Shown piece by piece: positions 26,681 through 32,154 of a stretch of 32,154 nucleotides of DNA. This stretch comes from an uncultured Blautia sp. (lineage in GTDB: Bacteria > Bacillota > Clostridia > Lachnospirales > Lachnospiraceae): the NCBI GenBank assembly GCA_934358405.1, contig CAKRKL010000008.1:1-32154 (forward strand), in the 5' to 3' direction. Under the pieces are notes generated by a model. That model did no database searches. It worked only from the letters and a program-made list of their open reading frames with translations, and had not been told where the DNA came from. Position numbers and translations under genes: made by a program. Each line of letters begins with the position of its first letter. Within the stretch, counting starts at the first letter, position 1.

Positions 26681-27838
26681 ATGATCCGGGAAAAAAATCC
26701 AAAAATGAAAACAGATACGGTTCTTTTGATTCTGGTGCTGCTTCTGGCAGTGTTTGGACTGGTCATGCTGTTTTCCATCAGTGAATATAATGGCAGGGTA
26801 CGCTTTGGCGACTCTGCCTATTATTTTAAAAAGCAGCTGTTTGCAACTTCTCTTGGGCTTATGGTTATGTACATAGTAGCAGAAATGGACTATCATTTTT
26901 TGGTGGATCTGGCACCGGCAGCCTATCTTCTGTCTATGATACTTTCTACTGCAGTACTGCTTGTGGGACAGGAAATTAATGGTTCCAGGCGATGGCTGAA
27001 TCTGGGACCTCTTTCTTTTCAGCCTTCTGAGTTTGCAAAGGTGGCAGTGATTCTGTTTTTAACCTGGCAGATCGTCAAAAGTAAAAAAAAGACAGCTGGC
27101 TTCTGGTTCATGTGTAAGACAATGCTGACTCTGCTTCCAATCGTTGGCCTTGTTGGTTCCAATAATCTAAGCACGGCAATCATTATACTTGGAATTGGTG
27201 TAGTGCTGATTTTTGTATCAGATCCGGGATATGCAAGGTTTATTGGAATGGGTGCAGCAGGTATCATAATGATTGCTCTTTTCCTGGCTGCTGAAAGCTA
27301 TCGCTTGGAAAGGCTGGCAATCTGGAGAGAGCCTGAGAAATATGAGAAGGGATTTCAGACTATACAGGGACTTTATGCAATTGGCAGCGGCGGGATTTTC
27401 GGCAGGGGGTTCGGCAGCAGTATTCAGAAGCTTGGTTTTGTACCGGAAGCTCAAAATGATATGATTTTTTCCATTATCTGTGAGGAGCTGGGGTTGACAG
27501 GAGCATTTGTACTGATCATAAGCTTCGGTTTGCTTCTGTGGCGCCTGTGTGTGATTGCTCTTCATTGCCGGGATCTTGAAGGTGCGCTGATTTGTGGAGG
27601 AATTATGAGCCATATGGCAATTCAGGTAGTGCTGAATATAGCAGTAGTTACAAATACAATTCCAAATACAGGAATTACCCTTCCTTTTGTAAGCTACGGA
27701 GGAACATCCGTAGTATTTCTTCTTGGAGAAATGGGCTTGGCATTAAGTGTAAGCAGAAAAAATAAAGAAGCAATTTCCAGGAAAGTGGTATCTTCTGATA
27801 ATCACCGGATAAGAAAACGTGCATATAATAAAAGGTAA
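26681..27838 (+). CDS. ftsW: FtsW/RodA/SpoVE-family peptidoglycan glycosyltransferase
   Basis: This SEDS-family polytopic membrane enzyme polymerises lipid II into glycan strands together with a class B PBP. It has 385 residues with about ten membrane segments. Signatures are GSRRWLNLGPLSFQPSEFAK, QGLYAIGSGGIFGRGFG, PEAQNDMIFSIICEELG and NTIPNTGITLPFVSYGGTS. CAGGAG lies just before the ATG. Its place between murD and murA, with two PBPs upstream, points to the division member (FtsW) or its sporulation paralogue SpoVE; sequence alone does not separate them. Confidence 0.94.
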   Translation: MIREKNPKMKTDTVLLILVLLLAVFGLVMLFSISEYNGRVRFGDSAYYFKKQLFATSLGLMVMYIVAEMDYHFLVDLAPAAYLLSMILSTAVLLVGQEINGSRRWLNLGPLSFQPSEFAKVAVILFLTWQIVKSKKKTAGFWFMCKTMLTLLPIVGLVGSNNLSTAIIILGIGVVLIFVSDPGYARFIGMGAAGIIMIALFLAAESYRLERLAIWREPEKYEKGFQTIQGLYAIGSGGIFGRGFGSSIQKLGFVPEAQNDMIFSIICEELGLTGAFVLIISFGLLLWRLCVIALHCRDLEGALICGGIMSHMAIQVVLNIAVVTNTIPNTGITLPFVSYGGTSVVFLLGEMGLALSVSRKNKEAISRKVVSSDNHRIRKRAYNKR

Positions 27839-27861
27839 GAGGCCTTTTGGGAGTGAATGGC

Positions 27862-29121
27862 TTGAATGACCGGATTTTCATTGAAGGGGGACACCAGCTG
27901 AAGGGGAATATTCGGATACAGGGGTCAAAAAATGCGGCATTGCCTATGATGGCGGCTTCTCTTTTGCACAGAGGTGTAAGTGTTCTGAAAGGCTGTCCGA
28001 GGATTGCTGATGTATTTTGTATGGAAGAAATTCTTCAGAAGCTGGGTGCTGTAACCTGGTGGGAGGATCATGATCTGTATCTGGACTGTACAGCAGCAGA
28101 CAAGACAGAAGTCCCTTTTACTTTTACTGGGAGAATGCGGTCTTCTGTGATTCTGCTTGGAGCACTTCTTGCAAGAAACGGAAAAGGAAGCCTTGGTTAT
28201 CCCGGCGGCTGTGTGATCGGAAAACGTCCGATTGATATGCATCTTCTGGTTCTTCGAAGTCTTGGCGCCAGGATTCTGGATGAGGAAGGAAATCTGACAG
28301 CTACATGTGCAAAACTGAAGGGCACAAAGGTCTCTTTTCCGAAAAAAAGCGTAGGAGCTACTCAGCAGGGAATTCTGGGGGCAGTACTGGCGCAGGGGGA
28401 AACCATACTGGAAAATTGTGCCTGTGAGCCGGAAATAAGCTGGCTTTGCAGGTATCTTCGTACTATGGGAGCAAAGATTACCGGAGATGGTACCGGGAAG
28501 ATTTATATCCAGGGAGTAGAAAACCTAAGCAAAGGGTGCATTGTGGTGCCGCCTGATCGGATCGTGGCAGGAACCTATATCTCTGCAGCCGCAATTACAA
28601 GAAGTGAGATTACGCTTGTCAACTGGCCGGAGGGGGAACTTGACTCCTTTCTGGAAGTATATCGGAAAATGGGTGGACAATATAAAGGTAACAGTGGTAA
28701 ACTATTAGTCAATGGAAAAAATGTTCACAATCCTATAGAGTTTCTGGAAACCGGAGCTTACCCGGGTTTTCCTACAGATCTGCAGTCACCCTTGATGTCC
28801 GTTCTGATCACAGTGGAAGGTAAAAGCTGTATTCGGGAAGCAATTTTTGAAGAACGATATAAGGCCGCTTTAGAGCTTGTGCGTATGGGCGCAGATATCC
28901 GGATACAGGGAAGGGATGCACTGCTTCAGGGAGGAAGGCCGCTTTTTGGAACCTTTGTAAGGGCACAGGAATTAAGAGGCGGTGCTGCACTGATACTGGC
29001 AGCACTTTTTGCGTCTGGAACCACTGTGCTGGATGGATATTCCTTTGTGCAAAGAGGATATGAGCATATTTGCCAGGATCTTAATCAGTTAGGTGCGTCA
29101 GTGAAAAGGATACAGGAATAA
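27862..29121 (+). CDS. murA: UDP-N-acetylglucosamine 1-carboxyvinyltransferase
   Basis: MurA performs the first committed step of peptidoglycan synthesis, adding enolpyruvate from PEP to UDP-GlcNAc. The protein has 419 residues from a TTG start. I chose this start because GGGAG lies 8 bases upstream and the distance to the IEGG strand fits the family. GTG 27853 and TTG 27847 are alternatives adding three or five residues; no ATG is available nearby. QGSKNAALPMMAA starts the fold. The catalytic loop PGGCVIGKRP carries Cys117, the residue that fosfomycin attacks, so the enzyme should be of the sensitive type. YPGFPTDLQS is also conserved. Gram-positives often have two MurA copies; which this is cannot be told. 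Confidence 0.93.
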   Translation: MNDRIFIEGGHQLKGNIRIQGSKNAALPMMAASLLHRGVSVLKGCPRIADVFCMEEILQKLGAVTWWEDHDLYLDCTAADKTEVPFTFTGRMRSSVILLGALLARNGKGSLGYPGGCVIGKRPIDMHLLVLRSLGARILDEEGNLTATCAKLKGTKVSFPKKSVGATQQGILGAVLAQGETILENCACEPEISWLCRYLRTMGAKITGDGTGKIYIQGVENLSKGCIVVPPDRIVAGTYISAAAITRSEITLVNWPEGELDSFLEVYRKMGGQYKGNSGKLLVNGKNVHNPIEFLETGAYPGFPTDLQSPLMSVLITVEGKSCIREAIFEERYKAALELVRMGADIRIQGRDALLQGGRPLFGTFVRAQELRGGAALILAALFASGTTVLDGYSFVQRGYEHICQDLNQLGASVKRIQE

Positions 29122-29128
29122 CCATATT

Positions 29129-30154
29129 ATGAAATTATTCAAAAAAAAGTTGATCGGTAAAAAACATAAGAAAATCATTTTTGGCACCCTGGGAGCAGTT
29201 TTGCTGGCAGGTCTGATTTTTTTCTTTTCTTATTTTCATGTAAGTGAAGTGGAAGTAATGGGGACTACCCGTTATTCTGATGAGGAAGTGAAAAGCATGG
29301 CTTTGCAGGGTGCATTTACAGATAATTCTGTTCTTGCAGTGCTGCTCCATTCCAGGGTTGATGTGGAGAATATACCCTTTGTAGAGGGCTTTAACATTAC
29401 ACGCCTTTCGCATAACAGTATCTGTATCAGCGTAAGGGAGAAGAAAACAGTTGGCTGTATTCCTTATCTGGATAGCTACGTATATTTTGACCGTAATGGT
29501 ATTTTTGTTGAAAGCTCTCATACGAGGGACGAGCAGGTTCCGTTTTTTGATGGAATTGAAGTAAGTCATGTGATCGAAGGCGAGAAGCTTCCTATCAAAG
29601 GGAGCTCCGTTTTGACAACCGCAGTGGCGTTATCTACTATTTTTCAGAAAAATGATGTGATTCCGGATCATATAGAGTTTGATAATAGCTATCAGATTAC
29701 GCTGACTTATGGTGATATAAGGGTTATGCTTGGAAAGGACGAGTATCTGGAAGATAAAATGATCCGTGTAAGTGCAATTCTTCCTAAGCTTTCCGGTGAG
29801 AAGGGAATTCTTCATCTTGAGAATGTTAATGATACTTCCAAGACGATTACCTTTGAAAGAGATGCTGATGAGGAAGAGGCGTCAGTAAGTACAGATTCTT
29901 CCAGTGCTTATGAAAATGCCCTTGCAAACTGGCATGGCGGTTATGACGAAGAGGGGGATTATACTGGTGAGGGTGAGTATGACCAAAATATGAATTATGT
30001 TGGTCCGAAGCCAACCGAGGAGAGCATTGCAGCCAATGGCTCCTGGCTTGGGGGCTATATGGAAGACGGAAGCTATACCGGATACGGACAGCTTGACAAG
30101 GATGGAAATTATGTGGGACCAAATCCAAATGAAACCAGTGACGATGAAGAATAA
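29129..30154 (+). CDS. ftsQ: FtsQ/DivIB-type division protein with repeat tail
   Basis: FtsQ (DivIB) is a single-pass divisome protein that links FtsL/DivIC to septal wall synthesis. It has 341 residues. A short basic cytoplasmic end leads to one membrane helix (about 14-36). A POTRA domain follows (VSEVEVMGTTRYSDEEV, about 36-105), then the beta domain to about 250. The final 75 residues or so are a Gly/Tyr/Asp/Glu-rich tail with two 32-residue repeats. The ribosome binding site is weak. It lies between murA and the ftsZ promoter; no ftsA is present. The role is inferred from the POTRA domain and position. Confidence 0.9.
   Translation: MKLFKKKLIGKKHKKIIFGTLGAVLLAGLIFFFSYFHVSEVEVMGTTRYSDEEVKSMALQGAFTDNSVLAVLLHSRVDVENIPFVEGFNITRLSHNSICISVREKKTVGCIPYLDSYVYFDRNGIFVESSHTRDEQVPFFDGIEVSHVIEGEKLPIKGSSVLTTAVALSTIFQKNDVIPDHIEFDNSYQITLTYGDIRVMLGKDEYLEDKMIRVSAILPKLSGEKGILHLENVNDTSKTITFERDADEEEASVSTDSSSAYENALANWHGGYDEEGDYTGEGEYDQNMNYVGPKPTEESIAANGSWLGGYMEDGSYTGYGQLDKDGNYVGPNPNETSDDEE
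29930..30139 (+). repeat. Two 32-residue repeats in the FtsQ tail
   Basis: Copies at 29930-30025 and 30044-30139 are separated by six residues. By my alignment 19 of 32 residues match, including WxGGY, GxYTGxG and NYVGPxP. The DNA copies have diverged, so the match is held at the protein level. Confidence 0.85.
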
Positions 30155-30197
30155 TCCACAATTTTCGAGAAAAAGTGTAAAAAAACAAAATTAGTGG

Positions 30198-30226
30198 TTG
30201 ATAAATTCCTAAAAAAAATATATGAT
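30198..30226 (+). promoter_or_regulatory. Candidate sigmaA promoter of ftsZ
   Basis: TTGATA (30198-30203), a 17-base spacer and TATGAT (30221-30226) sit in a very AT-rich stretch. Transcription would start near 30233, giving ftsZ a leader of about 75 bases and expression separate from the upstream cluster. Confidence 0.7.
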
Positions 30227-30306
30227 ATATCTATATGCAGCTTGGTATGTATATTAACTGAGATTAAAGATAAAGGATATAAGATAGAAATAAAGGAGGA
30301 AGTACA

Positions 30307-31470
30307 TTGTTAGAGATAATGTCAAATGAGGCGGAATCCTCTGCAAAGATTATTGTAATCGGAGTAGGCGGCGCCGGAAATAACGCAGTTAACAGAATGG
30401 TTGAAGAAGCCATCGGCGGGGTAGAGTTTGTAGGAGTGAATACAGATAAGCAGGCTCTGACTCTGTGTAAAGCTCCAACTGTACTTCAGATCGGTGAGAA
30501 GATTACCAAAGGTCTTGGTGCAGGAGCACAGCCTGAGGTTGGACAGAAAGCAGCAGAAGAAAGCATTGAGGAAGTAAAGCAGATCATCGAAGGTGCTGAT
30601 ATGGTATTCGTTACCTGCGGTATGGGCGGTGGAACCGGTACAGGTGCTGCACCGGTTATCGCAGCAGCAGCCAAGGAAATGGGTATCCTCACTGTAGGTG
30701 TTGTGACTAAGCCTTTCCGTTTTGAAGCGAAGACACGTATGAATAATGCTCTTGCAGGTATTGAGAACCTGAAGAAAGCTGTTGATACACTGATCGTTAT
30801 CCCGAATGATAAATTACTGGAGATCGTTGATCGCCGTACAACTATGCCGGAGGCACTGAGAAAGGCAGATGAGGTTCTGCAGCAGGCAGTTCAGGGCATT
30901 ACAGACCTAATCAATCTGCCGGCTCTTATTAACCTTGACTTTGCTGATGTTCAGACTGTTATGACAGATAAGGGCATTGCTCATATCGGTATTGGTGAGG
31001 CAAGAGGTGATGACAAGGCTATGGAAGCTGTTCAGCAGGCTGTTTCTTCACCGCTTCTTGAGACTACTATTAAGGGCGCTACACATGTTATCATCAATAT
31101 TTCCGGTGATATCTCCCTTATGGATGCAAACGACGCAGCAAGCTATGTACAGGAGCTTACTGGCGAAGACGCAAATATCATCTTTGGTGCTATGTATGAT
31201 GACTCTGTTGCTGATTATGCAAGAATCACAGTTATTGCTACCGGTCTTACTGACAATGCGCAGGCAAGCAATCCATTCGGAAATAAGGCAAGCAATTCTG
31301 TATTTGCCAATAAGAGACCGGCTTCCACTACAGCATCTGCTGGTGTGAACCTGAACATGCCGAGCTTTAGCATGCCTACTATGAATGCTACACCATTCAC
31401 AGCCAAGACTCCATCCAGCACTGTTCAGAAGAAAGATATCCAGATTCCGGATTTCTTAAGAAACAGATAA
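30307..31470 (+). CDS. ftsZ: Cell division GTPase FtsZ
   Basis: FtsZ polymerises into the ring that organises division. It has 387 residues from a TTG start with a perfect AAGGAGG site seven bases upstream. The next ATG (30319) would sit 19 bases from that site, so TTG is preferred. The GTP-binding start [14 protein letters not shown] and the tubulin signature [12 protein letters not shown] (105-116) are present, followed by the T7 loop [11 protein letters not shown] short linker rich in Asn, Ser, Thr and Ala leads to the C-terminal partner-binding peptide [11 protein letters not shown]. It has its own promoter and is closed by a strong terminator. Confidence 0.97.
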   Translation: MLEIMSNEAESSAKIIVIGVGGAGNNAVNRMVEEAIGGVEFVGVNTDKQALTLCKAPTVLQIGEKITKGLGAGAQPEVGQKAAEESIEEVKQIIEGADMVFVTCGMGGGTGTGAAPVIAAAAKEMGILTVGVVTKPFRFEAKTRMNNALAGIENLKKAVDTLIVIPNDKLLEIVDRRTTMPEALRKADEVLQQAVQGITDLINLPALINLDFADVQTVMTDKGIAHIGIGEARGDDKAMEAVQQAVSSPLLETTIKGATHVIINISGDISLMDANDAASYVQELTGEDANIIFGAMYDDSVADYARITVIATGLTDNAQASNPFGNKASNSVFANKRPASTTASAGVNLNMPSFSMPTMNATPFTAKTPSSTVQKKDIQIPDFLRNR

Positions 31471-31484
31471 TTTATTGCAGACAA

Positions 31485-31518
31485 AAGACCTCCGCATGTA
31501 TGTGCGGAGGCCTTTTTA
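31485..31518 (+). terminator. Intrinsic terminator after ftsZ, probably bidirectional
   Basis: CCTCCGCA (31489-31496) pairs perfectly with TGCGGAGG (31503-31510) around a six-base loop, followed by CCTTTTT. On the other strand the stem is followed by TCTTTTG, so it can also end the minus-strand DUF1540 transcript. Confidence 0.85.
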
Positions 31519-31547
31519 TCGGCAGCAGGAAATCTGAACTACTGCGT

Positions 31548-31868
31548 TCAGCATTCACACTGGAAGGTGCTGCACTTTGTTTCATCACATTTTCTGGCAT
31601 CATTTCCATCTACATTAATGGAAGCGGCAGTACATTTACACTTGTCATTGTAGGTGCAGCCGCAGGCTTTACAGTCAATCTGGATGGTCTCGCAGCCACA
31701 GCCATTTTTGGCACTGTTCATAGTACCCTGGCTTTTTTCCCGAAAACTGCCGCAGCAGGTTTCTTCAGCACTGTGGGCACTTTCCCCCATCATATCGATT
31801 TCTCCTCTGGAACAGAGCATATCCTCGTTGTAGGCACAGGTTGTTGCGGAACATTTTAAAATAGTCAT
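31548..31868 (-). CDS. Cysteine-rich protein with two DUF1540 domains
   Basis: This is a 106-residue protein with 16 cysteines. The first DUF1540 unit starts at TILKCSATTCAYNEDMLCSRGEI, and the second at IQIDCKACGCTYNDKCKCTAASINVDG. Spaced cysteines suggest metal binding or disulfides; the family's function is unknown. I chose the start at 31868 because AGGAGG sits about six bases upstream and the family begins at this point. An upstream ATG (31907) would add 13 residues. There is no signal peptide. It converges on ftsZ and shares its terminator. No clear promoter was found in the space up to 31996. Confidence 0.88.
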   Translation of the reverse strand: MTILKCSATTCAYNEDMLCSRGEIDMMGESAHSAEETCCGSFREKSQGTMNSAKNGCGCETIQIDCKACGCTYNDKCKCTAASINVDGNDARKCDETKCSTFQCEC

Positions 31869-31996
31869 AGTTTGCCTCCTGATAGTAATGATTGTGTTAT
31901 GAAACATTTTTAGTTTTTCCGGAATTATTAAAAATATACCTGTTGCTCCTTACATTATTTGGAATAAAAAATATGTGAAAAATTAAGAAAAATATC

Positions 31997-32025
31997 TTGA
32001 CTTTCATGAAAAGGCATGATATCAT
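31997..32025 (+). promoter_or_regulatory. Strong sigmaA promoter at the window end
   Basis: TTGACT (31997-32002), a 17-base spacer and TATCAT (32020-32025) are both one base from consensus. It would drive the structured leader that follows, starting near 32032. Confidence 0.75.
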
Positions 32026-32032
32026 TCAACAG

Positions 32033-32154
32033 TACGTGATGAAAAGAAAGCAGAGTTCACTCTCACCTCAGCGCATATAGATGCGGCTCGGGTTCATATT
32101 GCACAGCAGCGCGTGACTTAGTTCGCGGGTGTAATAGGAGAAGTGTGGATTCTG
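32033..32154 (+). ncRNA. Structured mRNA leader, probably of an infC (IF-3) operon, cut by the window end
   Basis: No reading frame is apparent. The stretch from about 32050 has a CGCAT/ATGCG hairpin with loop ATAG (32072-32085) and a CGCG/CGCG pairing (32110-32127). It ends in AAGTGTGGATTCTG, which looks like the left arm of a terminator whose right arm would lie outside. I recall similar conserved text before infC-rpmI-rplT in Lachnospiraceae, where such leaders control operon expression by attenuation. That identity is from memory and unconfirmed, because no coding sequence follows in the window. Confidence 0.5.

Noticed and set aside
31500..31859. Plus-strand open frame of 119 codons opposite the DUF1540 gene
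   Set aside because: It starts inside the ftsZ terminator, has no ribosome binding site, and the minus frame has the clear DUF1540 cysteine pattern.

Overview
The window is a dense, almost entirely plus-strand stretch of housekeeping and cell-envelope genes from a low-to-moderate GC Gram-positive bacterium. I would place it in the Clostridia, most likely Lachnospiraceae. The reasons are the gene order (murE-priA-def-fmt-yugP-rsmB-rlmN-stp-prkC-rsgA-rpe-thiN, then ychF-lgt, then an mraZ-to-ftsZ division cluster), strong AGGAGG ribosome binding sites, a meso-diaminopimelate-type MurE, a PASTA kinase, and two class B PBPs in tandem. This placement rests on recognising families by eye; no search was run.

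Layout. 32-1669 is a secreted, apparently sortase-anchored DUF11-type surface protein. 1732-15259 is a tightly packed run of twelve genes, many touching or overlapping by a few bases. It covers a cytoplasmic peptidoglycan step (murE), replication restart (priA), N-terminal formyl-Met processing (def, fmt), a membrane zinc protease (yugP), rRNA methylation (rsmB, rlmN), the Ser/Thr phosphatase-kinase pair (stp, prkC), the ribosome assembly GTPase rsgA, rpe and thiN. 15383-17828 holds ychF and lgt, closed by a terminator. 17950-18160 is the regulatory region of the division cluster: a sigmaA-type promoter, an array of TGG repeats that looks like the MraZ operator, and a leader with two hairpins. 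18161-31470 is mraZ, rsmH, ftsL, two PBPs, mraY, murD, ftsW, murA, ftsQ and ftsZ, with further promoter candidates before mraY and ftsZ. A convergent DUF1540 gene follows on the minus strand. The window ends in a promoter and structured RNA leader that I believe belongs to an infC (IF-3) operon lying outside.

How the genes fit together. MurE, MraY, MurD and MurA supply lipid-linked peptidoglycan precursor. FtsW and the two PBPs polymerise and cross-link it at the septum. FtsL, FtsQ and FtsZ form the divisome, and MraZ probably autoregulates the cluster. The PASTA kinase and its phosphatase are the likely sensors coupling wall status to growth. murG, murC, murF, ddl and ftsA are not in the window.

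The most unusual material is the mraZ operator and leader, the repeat-bearing extracytoplasmic tails of the first PBP and FtsQ, the charged tail of Lgt, and the KTAT triad in the second PBP. I saw no rRNA, tRNA, insertion sequence, CRISPR array or prophage gene.
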